Assembly (NCBI GenBank): GCA_902490355.1
Contig: CABUDN010000034.1
Coordinates: 1 to 18,863, forward strand
Length of the DNA: 18,863 nt
DNA from: an uncultured Oscillibacter sp.
GTDB lineage: Bacteria; Bacillota; Clostridia; Oscillospirales; Oscillospiraceae
Direction of reading: 5' to 3'
A model generated the notes under the pieces. The model worked only from the letters and a program-made list of their open reading frames with translations, searched no databases and had not been told where the DNA came from. Both the position numbers and the translations under genes were made by a program. Each line of letters opens with the position of its first letter. Within the stretch, counting starts at the first letter, position 1. Of the stretch, positions 12,579-18,738 are shown piece after piece.

Positions 12579-13268
12579 ATGGAATATCCCATGCAGGTGA
12601 TTGCCCGGATTCACAGTGAGTTTTCCACCAAATTCGGGGTACCCCGGCAAAGCGGTCTGGTGGATGCCCTGGAAGCGGAGGTGGTATTTGAGCCGCCGTT
12701 CCGGAATCCCGATGCCCTGCGGGGCTTGGAGGGCTTTTCCCACCTCTGGCTGCTTTGGGTCTTTGATCAGGCGGCGGGAAAGGGCTGGTCCCCCACTGTG
12801 CGGCCGCCCCGGCTGGGAGGAAACGCCCGAATGGGCGTATTCGCCACCCGGTCCCCGTTCCGGCCCAATCCCATTGCCCTGTCGGCGGTGCGGCTGGCCG
12901 GGATCGATTTTGACGCCCGGGGGCCGATTCTGCGGATTCGGGGCGCGGATTTGATGGACGGCACCCCCATTCTGGATATCAAGCCTTACATCCCCTATGC
13001 CGACGCCCACCCCGACGCCCGGGGCGGCTTTGCCTCGGCGCCGCCGGAGGATCTGCTGGAGGTGGAGATTCCGCCCCAGTGGCTGGAGAAGGTTCCGCCC
13101 CACCGGCGGGAGGCGCTGCGGGGCGTGCTGGCCCAGGATCCCCGGCCCCGGTATCAGGAGGACCCGAAAAGAGTGTACGGCTTCGGCTTTGCCGGATTGG
13201 AGGTACGCTTCCGGGTGGAGGACGGACGGGCGATTGTAGAGGAAATTTTGCCCGGCTCCGCGACATAA
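12579..13268 (+). CDS. trmO: TrmO-type tRNA (t6A37) N6-methyltransferase
   Basis: 229 residues, the length of YaeB/TrmO/TsaA proteins. Recognised by the family block (MQVIARIHSEFSTKFGVPRQ, residues 5-24), LEGFSHLWLLWVF, the SAM-binding loop NARMGVFATRSPFRPNPIALSAV and DGTPILDIKPYIPYAD. The enzyme adds a methyl group to N6-threonylcarbamoyladenosine at position 37 of some tRNAs. The N-terminal beta-barrel is followed by the smaller C-terminal domain (KRVYGFGFAGLEVRF). I chose ATG 12579, eight bases after GAAGGGAAGG (12561-12570); GTG at 12576 is an equally close alternative and TTG at 12555 is upstream of the ribosome site. It has its own promoter and a terminator-like hairpin after it. Confidence 0.93.
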   Translation: MEYPMQVIARIHSEFSTKFGVPRQSGLVDALEAEVVFEPPFRNPDALRGLEGFSHLWLLWVFDQAAGKGWSPTVRPPRLGGNARMGVFATRSPFRPNPIALSAVRLAGIDFDARGPILRIRGADLMDGTPILDIKPYIPYADAHPDARGGFASAPPEDLLEVEIPPQWLEKVPPHRREALRGVLAQDPRPRYQEDPKRVYGFGFAGLEVRFRVEDGRAIVEEILPGSAT

Positions 13269-13282
13269 GCGCCCAAAACGGC

Positions 13283-13317
13283 CAAGAGCCCGGAGAGCAT
13301 CGCTCTCCGGGCTCTTG
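13283..13317. terminator. 16-bp stem-loop between trmO and a convergent small gene
   Basis: Perfect 16-bp stem (13283-13298 with 13302-13317), loop ATC. It sits between converging genes and probably serves both, although neither side has a long T run. Confidence 0.75.
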
Positions 13318-13331
13318 AATTGGAAGGCAAA

Positions 13332-13511
13332 TCAGGGTCTGCGCGGGGAAGCGGGGGGCGCGCTGTGCCCGCCCCGCACCTCCATGGCCAGCTGGACCAC
13401 CTCGTCCCGGGGCAGGTCCACATAGCGGGCCACCGCGGTGGGGCCGATGCGGGTGGTGCGCAGCATCCGGCGGGCGATCTCCTCCCGCACGGATTGTTGG
13501 GTGGTGTCCAT
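13332..13511 (-). CDS. Small helix-turn-helix-like protein, function unknown
   Basis: 59 residues from ATG 13511, chosen because AAAAGGGGGC (13526-13517) lies just upstream; a longer frame to 13571 would start inside the promoter. The segment REEIARRMLRTTRIGPTAVARYVDLPRDEVVQLAMEV (residues about 9-45) looks like two helices with a turn, as in resolvase or homeodomain-like HTH motifs, and the last 14 residues are Pro/Ser/Arg-rich. I do not recognise a family. It faces a second HTH gene across 137 bases of AT-rich DNA. Confidence 0.65.
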   Translation of the reverse strand: MDTTQQSVREEIARRMLRTTRIGPTAVARYVDLPRDEVVQLAMEVRGGHSAPPASPRRP

Positions 13512-13542
13512 GAAATGCCCCCTTTTCAATGGTGATAGAAAA

Positions 13543-13571
13543 AGTATAACACGATTACGGTTAATAAACAA
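13543..13571 (-). promoter_or_regulatory. Sigma-A promoter for the small HTH gene
   Basis: Minus-strand TTGTTT (13571-13566) and TATACT (13548-13543), 17-base spacer. The region 13540-13600 is markedly AT-rich. Confidence 0.65.
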
Positions 13572-13648
13572 TAAAAATAATCGGTCAATGTCTCATATTC
13601 TCCGAAGATGACATCCTATACACTGGAAGCATCAAACGGAGCAGAGTG

Positions 13649-14017
13649 GTGTCTATGAGACGTGTATATAAACAGATTAATGTGGATGTAGGTGCCCGAC
13701 TGCGCGCCTGCCGGGAGCGGGTTCATTTGACCCGGGAAGCGTTTGCGGAGCAGGTGGGCATTACACCCCGCTTTGTGGCAGATATTGAATGCGGAAGAGT
13801 GGGCGCGTCCCTGACAACGCTGAAGCGGGCTTGTGAAGTGTTGGGTGCTTCGGCGGATGAGATTCTGTGGGGCGAGGCTTCTGCGGCCAAAAGCGCGGGG
13901 GAACATCTGGCTGCGATGCTGGCCGGTGTGGACCCGGAACTGCTGCCCATCCTGGAAGAGAGCATCCGCACGCAGGTGCGGCTCATTGCGGCGGCCAAAA
14001 GGCAGGAAACACCCTGA
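13649..14017 (+). CDS. XRE-family transcriptional regulator
   Basis: 122 residues. A Cro/CI-type helix-turn-helix fills residues about 15-72 (GARLRACRERVHLTREAFAE, then VGITPRFVADIECGRVGASL and LKRACEVLGASADEIL). The C-terminal 50 residues are helical (SAGEHLAAMLAGVDPELLPILEESIRTQVRLIAAA) and may dimerise. The start is uncertain: GTG 13646, GTG 13649 or ATG 13655; GTG 13649 is seven bases after GGAG (13638-13641). No strong plus-strand sigma-A promoter is visible; a TATACA at 13617-13622 is the best -10 candidate. Target genes are unknown; the divergent small HTH gene is an obvious candidate. Confidence 0.85.
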   Translation: MSMRRVYKQINVDVGARLRACRERVHLTREAFAEQVGITPRFVADIECGRVGASLTTLKRACEVLGASADEILWGEASAAKSAGEHLAAMLAGVDPELLPILEESIRTQVRLIAAAKRQETP

Positions 14018-14036
14018 ACTGCGCACATACAGCAAA

Positions 14037-14068
14037 AAAAGAACCACACCGATTGGTGTGGTTCTTTT
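14037..14068. terminator. Bidirectional terminator between the XRE gene and tRNA-Ser
   Basis: Perfect 14-bp stem (14037-14050 with 14055-14068), loop GATT, with A and T runs on both sides. On the minus strand it starts at the last base of the tRNA CCA end, so it terminates the tRNA transcript with no spacer. Confidence 0.92.
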
Positions 14069-14159
14069 GGCGGAGAAGGAGGGATTCGAACCCTCGAGAC
14101 CCTTTAGGGGCCTACATGATTTCCAATCATGCGCCCTCGACCAACTAGGCGACTTCTCC
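14068..14159 (-). tRNA. tRNA-Ser (anticodon GGA)
   Basis: 92 bases on the minus strand, including an encoded CCA (14070-14068). The acceptor stem is GGAGAAG (14159-14153) with CTTCTCC (14078-14072). The anticodon arm is CATGA, loop TTGGAAA, TCATG, giving anticodon GGA for UCC/UCU serine codons. A long variable arm (class II) and the GGTTCGAATCC T-arm are present. Confidence 0.97.
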
Positions 14160-14216
14160 AGATGGTCCAGCAAATCCGAATTGATTCACTTTTCGTCTTG
14201 AACAGACAGCGTTATT

Positions 14217-14244
14217 ATTATAGCAGACAGAACAGGAAAGTCAA
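14217..14244 (-). promoter_or_regulatory. Strong promoter for tRNA-Ser
   Basis: Minus-strand TTGACT (14244-14239) and perfect TATAAT (14222-14217) with a 16-base spacer. The transcript would begin about 50 bases before the mature tRNA. Confidence 0.8.
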
Positions 14245-14265
14245 GCCCTATTTTTCAGTTTTCTG

Positions 14266-14294
14266 AAAAAGGCGGAGGGCCCCAGCCCTCCGCC
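14266..14294 (-). terminator. Terminator after the 59-residue membrane-associated gene
   Basis: Perfect 10-bp GC-rich stem (14294-14285 with 14280-14271), then TTTTT on the minus strand, eight bases after the stop. The T run is also part of a second inverted repeat, TTTTTCAG-TTTT-CTGAAAAA at 14251-14270. Confidence 0.88.
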
Positions 14295-14301
14295 CCTGCG
14301 C

Positions 14302-14481
14302 TCAGCGCATTTCGGAGACAATGTTGTCCACAGCATGGTCCACAGCGACACCCATTTTGTGGATCCCTTTTCCCACTTGCGTTTTCATGGAATCACTGCT
14401 GTGCGGCATCATCAGCCCCACTGCGGCGCCGGCCATCAGGCCCGCGCTCATACCGACCCAAAATCCGGTACTGTTTGTCAT
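14302..14481 (-). CDS. Small YtxH-like membrane-associated protein
   Basis: 59 residues, read directly from the minus strand. AAAAGGAG (14498-14491) stands nine bases before the ATG at 14481, and a terminator follows the stop, so it is clearly a gene despite its size. Residues 7-25 (FWVGMSAGLMAGAAVGLMM) form a glycine-rich hydrophobic segment; the rest (MKTQVGKGIHKMGVAVDHAVDNIVSEM) is an amphipathic helix. This layout resembles YtxH-like or other small stress-type proteins, but similarity is only by pattern. Upstream, the minus strand reads CATACTA at 14517-14511, the exact sigma-G -10 consensus, but no matching -35 was found. Confidence 0.8.
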   Translation of the reverse strand: MTNSTGFWVGMSAGLMAGAAVGLMMPHSSDSMKTQVGKGIHKMGVAVDHAVDNIVSEMR

Positions 14482-14552
14482 ATTCCGTCACTCCTTTTCC
14501 GGCACAACCATAGTATGACCCGCCGGAGAGAAAAAAATCATAAAAACTTTCT

Positions 14553-14581
14553 TTGCCAAAAACTGTCGGATGCACTATACT
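14553..14581 (+). promoter_or_regulatory. Sigma-A promoter for the phosphatase-GNAT gene
   Basis: TTGCCA (14553-14558) and TATACT (14576-14581) separated by 17 bases. The start would be near 14588, 39 bases before the ATG. Confidence 0.72.
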
Positions 14582-14626
14582 AGATATCATTGTATGTTTC
14601 AAAACCGACTGTTTGGGGGAACCGCC

Positions 14627-15736
14627 ATGACCACAATCTATCTCATCCGCCACGCCGAAGCGGAAGGCAATCTCTACCGCATTGCCCAGGGACAGCACGA
14701 GAGCATCCTCACCGACCGGGGATGGCGGCAGGTGCAGGCCCTGGAGCGCCGCTTTGAAGGGGTACATATTGACGCGGTGTATACCAGCGATCTTTACCGC
14801 ACCTGCGCCACCGCCAGCGCCATCTGCCGGCCCCGGGACCTCAAGCCCATCCGGCGCAAGGATCTGCGGGAGATCTGCGTGGGAGACTGGGAACAGCGCA
14901 CCTGGGGCGAGATCTATCGCCGGACGCCGGCGCAGATGGCGGATTTCAGCACGCACCCCGAGCGGTGGTATGTGGAAGGCGCGGAGACGCCCGCCCAGGT
15001 GCGGGAGCGGATGCTGGCCGCCCTGCAGGAGATTGCCGCGGAAAATGACGGCAAGACCGTGGCGGTTTTTTCCCATGGCTATGCCATTCGAATGGTTTTG
15101 GCGGCTTTGCAGGGCATGACCCTGGCGGAGGCCGGAACCACGCCTCACGGCGACAACACCGCCGTGTCTTTGCTGGAGGCCAGCCACGGGGTGCTGCGGG
15201 TGATCTGGCGGGACGACAACGCCCATCTGCAAACGCCGGAATTCCTGGCGGGGGAAAAGGTTCGCCGCCGGGCCACGGCCCTGGAGCCGGGACTGTGGTT
15301 TGTTCCGCTGGATCTCCAGGCCCACGGCGCATTTTTTGAAGCATGCGCCGCGGAGGCGTGGGAGGATGCCGGAGAGAAGCGTCCGTTTTCCGCCCAGCAG
15401 CTGCTGGGCGGCGTCACCAGGCGGACCACTCTGGTGGGGTTCCGGGACGAGGAACCGGTGGGCCTGGTGCAGATGGGGCCGGCGCCGGGCTGGATTTCCC
15501 TGCTGGCAATCCGGCGTGCATACCGGGGCCGGGGTTTCGGCGTGCAGCTTATCGGCCAGGCGGTGCAGCTGGCCCGGGGACGCGGCGCGCAGACCGTGCG
15601 CATTGCGCCGCCGGAGGAAGCCGCTGCCCGGACATTCCTGGCTGATTACGGATTTGCGCCTGCCGAAACGGCTGCGGCGGACCGGACCGTGCTGGAAAAG
15701 GACATCGCATTCCGCAAAGAATTTCTGGGAGATTGA
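14627..15736 (+). CDS. Histidine phosphatase-GNAT acetyltransferase fusion
   Basis: 369 residues in two domains. Residues 1-200 are a histidine-phosphatase (phosphoglycerate-mutase-like) domain: LIRHAEAEGN with catalytic Arg8-His9, Arg58 in SDLYRTCATA, the acid Glu82 in LREICVGDWE, and His150 in VFSHGYAIR. Residues 215-360 resemble a GNAT N-acetyltransferase: GLVQMGPAPGWISLLAIRR, then the acetyl-CoA loop RGRGFGVQLI (300-309), and a C-terminal RTFLADYGFAPAE. The phosphatase removes phosphate from small molecules, sugars or proteins through a phosphohistidine; substrates of both halves are unknown. ATG 14627 is chosen because GGGGGA is six bases upstream and the family starts there; an upstream in-frame ATG at 14570 lies in the promoter. 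Both sets of motifs are intact, so each domain could be active. Confidence 0.88.
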   Translation: MTTIYLIRHAEAEGNLYRIAQGQHESILTDRGWRQVQALERRFEGVHIDAVYTSDLYRTCATASAICRPRDLKPIRRKDLREICVGDWEQRTWGEIYRRTPAQMADFSTHPERWYVEGAETPAQVRERMLAALQEIAAENDGKTVAVFSHGYAIRMVLAALQGMTLAEAGTTPHGDNTAVSLLEASHGVLRVIWRDDNAHLQTPEFLAGEKVRRRATALEPGLWFVPLDLQAHGAFFEACAAEAWEDAGEKRPFSAQQLLGGVTRRTTLVGFRDEEPVGLVQMGPAPGWISLLAIRRAYRGRGFGVQLIGQAVQLARGRGAQTVRIAPPEEAAARTFLADYGFAPAETAAADRTVLEKDIAFRKEFLGD

Positions 15737-15738
15737 CT

Positions 15739-15775
15739 AAAGCGGCGGCACGCCATTGGCGTGCCGCCGCTTTTT
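15739..15775. terminator. Bidirectional terminator between the fusion gene and the Nudix gene
   Basis: Perfect 16-bp stem (15739-15754 with 15758-15773), loop ATT, then T run. It separates two convergent genes. Confidence 0.94.
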
Positions 15776-15779
15776 ACAT

Positions 15780-16385
15780 TCAGACTTCTGCCAGGGACCG
15801 CACGATCCGGGCGGTCATGCCCCAGATCACGTGGGGGCCGTAGTGCCACACCGGGACTTCCACCCAGCCGGAGGCCCAGGGATAGTTCCGGGGAATGCCC
15901 ACCGCCTCATAGGGGAAGGTATCCGGCACCTGGGGTTCCAGAGTGTAGCGATAGCATTCCGGCGGGGTCTGCCGGAAAAACGACAGCGGAACCGTGAAGA
16001 CCTCCGCCACCTCCGCCGGGGAAGGGCGCAGGGCCTCCAGACCCTTGGGGGAGACCACCCCCAGCACAGGGTGGAGCAAAAAGCCCCGCTGATTGCAGAT
16101 AAAATCCGGGGTGCCCAGCAGCTGCACCTGCTCCCGGGGGATGGCCAGCTCCTCCTCCGTCTCCCGCAGGGCGCAGGATTGCGGTGTCTCTCCGGGTTCC
16201 ATCCGTCCGCCGGGGAAGCAGACCTCCCCGCCCTGGCTGACGGTGGGGGAGCGGACTTCAAAGAGAAGGTGCACGCCCTCCGGCCGTTCCACCAGAGGAC
16301 AGAGGACGGCATAGCCCGCCCGGGCGCCCAACAGTCCCGGAACATGACCGCCGAACCGGCGGCTCAGATTCTCCAGCTCTCCCAT
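15780..16385 (-). CDS. Nudix hydrolase of the CoA pyrophosphatase type
   Basis: 201 residues. The Nudix box runs from Gly60 through Glu66 to the REtxEE core at 74-79 (GRMEPGETPQSCALRETEEE), and is preceded by RSPTVSQGGEVCFPGG, the UPF0035-like block found in coenzyme A pyrophosphatases (NudL/YeaB). Such enzymes cleave CoA and its derivatives to phosphopantetheine and 3',5'-ADP with a divalent metal. Two Nudix positions deviate (Thr for the first aliphatic residue, Ala for the last glycine), so activity is likely but not certain. Its ATG at 16385 shares its A with the TGA of the upstream kinase gene (TGATG), so translation is probably coupled. Confidence 0.9.
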   Translation of the reverse strand: MGELENLSRRFGGHVPGLLGARAGYAVLCPLVERPEGVHLLFEVRSPTVSQGGEVCFPGGRMEPGETPQSCALRETEEELAIPREQVQLLGTPDFICNQRGFLLHPVLGVVSPKGLEALRPSPAEVAEVFTVPLSFFRQTPPECYRYTLEPQVPDTFPYEAVGIPRNYPWASGWVEVPVWHYGPHVIWGMTARIVRSLAEV

Positions 16386-17272
16386 CACAGCAGCATGGTC
16401 AGGGCCTGTTGGCAATTGGTGATGTCTACGGAAGGCATACTGGGGGCATACTCTCCATCCAGGGACCAGGGAAGATCTTCCTCGGTTTCCAGATGCAAAG
16501 ACCGGACATGGCGGAAAATCACGCCGTCCCGGTCGTAGCGCTGTTCCAGCATGGCCAGGACCAGGTTCTGCAGTTCCGCGGGGGTCTTGGGGCTGCGGAT
16601 GAGCAGCAGCTCAAACCGGCCGTCGTCCAGCACCACCCGCTCCGGGTCCAGCTTCATCAGTCCGCCGATGGAGGTGGAGTTGCATACCGCACCGAAGAGG
16701 TACTCGCCGTCCAGATTGTCGCCGTCGGCCTGGATGCGCAGCCGGTAGGGGCGCAGGGAGTTGAGATCCTTCATCCCCTCCAGAATGTAGGCAAAGTGGC
16801 CCAGGGCATTTTTGGCTGCCTGGGAGGCGGTATAGGACGTGCTGGTAAAGGCGCCGAAGGATGCCACGTAGATAAAGTGGCGCTGGTTCCAGCGGCCCAC
16901 GTCCAGCATGCGGGGCTGGTGCCGGACAATGGCCTGGGCCGCCTCGGCGGGATTGGAAGAGATCCGCAGGCTGGCCGCAAAATCGTTGGTGCTGCCCTGG
17001 GGCAGGTATCCCAGAAGAGGCGGGTGCTGGAGCTGCATGAGCCCGCAGGCCACCTCGTTGAGGGTGCCGTCGCCGCCCACGGCGACCACCACGTCGTAAT
17101 GTCCGCCCTCCCGGGCGGCATAGGATGCAGCATCTCCCGGGGCAGTGGTACGGTGGATGGAGAGCAGATACCCGCTCTCGCACAAGATCGCGGCAGCGTC
17201 AAACAGCGGTGCCGGGGACTTGTTCCGTCCGGCCCGGGGATTGACGATCATCAAAAGGGTTTGCTGTGGCAT
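16385..17272 (-). CDS. Diacylglycerol kinase-like lipid kinase (DagK/YegS family)
   Basis: 295 residues. The DAGK catalytic domain is recognised by IVNPRAGRNK (9-18), the nucleotide-binding VVVAVGGDGTLNEVA (61-75, GGDGT at 66-70) and LPQGSTNDFAASL (90-102). The C-terminal domain carries LDVGRWNQRHFIYVASFGAFT and WSLDGEYAP. These enzymes phosphorylate diacylglycerol or related lipids at the membrane's inner face; in Gram-positive bacteria DagK recycles the diacylglycerol left by LtaS-type enzymes, a link to the LtaS-like gene in this window that is only inferred. ATG 17272 has GGGAGGAGG (17293-17285) twelve bases upstream; the longer frame to 17311 has no homology. It overlaps the Nudix gene by one base. 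Confidence 0.92.
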   Translation of the reverse strand: MPQQTLLMIVNPRAGRNKSPAPLFDAAAILCESGYLLSIHRTTAPGDAASYAAREGGHYDVVVAVGGDGTLNEVACGLMQLQHPPLLGYLPQGSTNDFAASLRISSNPAEAAQAIVRHQPRMLDVGRWNQRHFIYVASFGAFTSTSYTASQAAKNALGHFAYILEGMKDLNSLRPYRLRIQADGDNLDGEYLFGAVCNSTSIGGLMKLDPERVVLDDGRFELLLIRSPKTPAELQNLVLAMLEQRYDRDGVIFRHVRSLHLETEEDLPWSLDGEYAPSMPSVDITNCQQALTMLL

Positions 17273-17334
17273 GATTCGATCCGGCCTCCTCCCAAAACGC
17301 AGGGAACGCACAGTGTTAAAGGCATGTGAAAGTC

Positions 17335-17386
17335 AGTATAGCACGGGAAAAACGGGATTGCAATTCCCTGGGGGGCCGTGTAGAAT
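17335..17386. promoter_or_regulatory. Divergent sigma-A promoters sharing one -35 hexamer
   Basis: TTGCAA at 17358-17363 is its own reverse complement. On the minus strand it is followed after exactly 17 bases by TATACT (17340-17335) for the kinase-Nudix operon. On the plus strand it is followed after exactly 17 bases by TAGAAT (17381-17386) for the AI-2E permease. Both would be good sigma-A promoters, and the same -35 serves both. Confidence 0.7.
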
Positions 17387-17413
17387 AAATCTTAACGGAA
17401 AGGAGGCGGAGCC

Positions 17414-18637
17414 TTGGCTCAGAAGAACCGGTATATCAAATGGGGGCTGACCGTTTTCTGCGTGGTGGCCGCGATCCTGCTTTTTTATGATACGCTCTTT
17501 GGCCACCAGGTCCTCCAAAAATTTATCAGACAGTTTTCCGGGGCGGTTCGCCCTGTGCTTTACGGCGCGTTTATGGCATATTTGCTGGTGCCGGTGGTGG
17601 ATTTCTTTGAGCGGCAGTTCTGTTCCGTTTCAAGCGTAAAAAAGGCGGTTCAGACCGGAAAGGCTGCTATGGCAGTCCGGGCGCTGAGCATCCTGCTGAC
17701 CTGGGTGGTCATCGGCGTGCTGCTGTATCTGCTGGCGTCGGTCCTGCTGCCCGAACTCTATAAGAGCGTATTGCAGCTGGTATCCAATGCGGAGACATAT
17801 TACTGGACCATCAGCGACTGGGTCCAGCATTTGCTGGAGACCAATCCCGCTCTGGAAACCTGGGTGGCCGCCCAGATGGACGGTATCTATGCCGACATCA
17901 GCCACTGGGTGAAAACCGATATGCTGCCCCAGGCCCAGATCCTGATGCTGGCCCTTTCCGGCGGTGTATTCAGCGTAGTGGGCTTTTTCGGGGATCTGCT
18001 GGTGGGCATCATCGTCTCGGTGTACTTCCTGGCTACCAAGGAGCGCTGCTGTGCCTATGCCAAGAAGGTCATTTACGGCCTGTTTTCCCTGGAGAATGTC
18101 AAGTGGATCCTGCGGGGAGCAGGCAAGGTGGACCGCATTTTCTCCGGCTTTGTCCGGGGGAAATTACTGGACTCTTTGATTATTGGTATTTTGTGCTTCT
18201 TTGGGTGCAGTATTCTGGATTTCCCCTACACGCCGCTGGTATCCGTTACCGTGGGCGTCACCAATGTGATTCCCTTCTTCGGCCCCTTCCTGGGCGCCAT
18301 TCCCAGCACCTTCCTGATTCTGCTGGTCTCGCCCATCAAAGCGCTTTATTTTGTGATCTTCATTCTGGCCCTGCAGCAGCTCGACGGCAATGTGATCGGC
18401 CCCAAGATCCTGGGAGACAAGACGGGCCTTTCCAGCCTGTGGGTGATTGTGGCGATCCTGGTGGGCGGCAGCTTCTTCGGGATCCCGGGTATGTTTTTCG
18501 GCGTGCCGGTGTGTGCCTGTCTGTACAGCGCGGCCAACTTCCTGGTGGAGACCCGGCTGCACGCCAAACACCTGCCGGTGGACGCGGAGTCCTATGGCCC
18601 GGAAAAGCATCCGGCGCAGGAGCAGGAGCCGAAATGA
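17414..18637 (+). CDS. AI-2E family (YtvI/PerM-type) membrane transporter
   Basis: 407 residues with about seven or eight membrane segments. Family features: an N-terminal pair of helices with VRPVLYGAFMAYLLVPVVDFFE, a long soluble loop (about 110-190), and the conserved C-terminal block VGVTNVIPFFGPFLGAIPST, then LQQLDGNVIGPKILGDKTGL and FFGIPGMFFGVPVCACLYS. AI-2E proteins export or import small molecules, or act as sodium/proton antiporters; the substrate here is unknown. Bacillus YtvI belongs to the same family. The TTG at 17414 has AAAGGAGG (17399-17406) seven bases upstream. It is divergent from the DAG-kinase operon and seems to be transcribed alone; no terminator follows before the next promoter at 18654. 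Confidence 0.92.
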   Translation: MAQKNRYIKWGLTVFCVVAAILLFYDTLFGHQVLQKFIRQFSGAVRPVLYGAFMAYLLVPVVDFFERQFCSVSSVKKAVQTGKAAMAVRALSILLTWVVIGVLLYLLASVLLPELYKSVLQLVSNAETYYWTISDWVQHLLETNPALETWVAAQMDGIYADISHWVKTDMLPQAQILMLALSGGVFSVVGFFGDLLVGIIVSVYFLATKERCCAYAKKVIYGLFSLENVKWILRGAGKVDRIFSGFVRGKLLDSLIIGILCFFGCSILDFPYTPLVSVTVGVTNVIPFFGPFLGAIPSTFLILLVSPIKALYFVIFILALQQLDGNVIGPKILGDKTGLSSLWVIVAILVGGSFFGIPGMFFGVPVCACLYSAANFLVETRLHAKHLPVDAESYGPEKHPAQEQEPK

Positions 18638-18653
18638 CGGGCTGAAAAAAATC

Positions 18654-18682
18654 TTGCAATCAGCACTTAGATCGTGTACAAT
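18654..18682 (+). promoter_or_regulatory. Strong sigma-A promoter with no gene in view
   Basis: TTGCAA (18654-18659) and TACAAT (18677-18682), 17-base spacer, 16 bases after the AI-2E stop. The start would be near 18689. No open frame with a ribosome site follows before the window ends. Confidence 0.7.
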
Positions 18683-18738
18683 ACAGCCTTGCAGGTTTTG
18701 TCGTTATTTTTATAACAACAAAGCCCGCAGGGCTGTAT
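18681..18738 (+). ncRNA. Long hairpin at a transcription start, candidate non-coding RNA or leader
   Basis: Bases 18681-18707 pair with 18712-18738 over 27 positions, with two G-T pairs and two A-C mismatches, and loop TTTT. The palindrome begins inside the -10 element; from the predicted start the RNA would retain about 19 pairs. A second stem, TTTGCGG-ACGCA-CCGCAAA, lies at 18744-18762. The stretch up to 18863 holds no credible ORF. It could be a small RNA, the leader of a gene beyond the edge, or a palindromic repeat. I could not match it to a known RNA family. Confidence 0.4.

Noticed and set aside
14037..14159. tRNA-Ser 3' end as a phage or island attachment site, with the neighbouring XRE gene as a remnant.
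   Set aside because: No integrase, no direct repeat of the tRNA end and no shift in composition was seen. The tRNA is followed at once by a normal terminator.
13867..14201. Open frames running through the terminator and tRNA-Ser, giving a peptide containing EGFEPS or RDSNPR.
   Set aside because: These are translations of the tRNA T-arm region, a well-known source of spurious annotated peptides.
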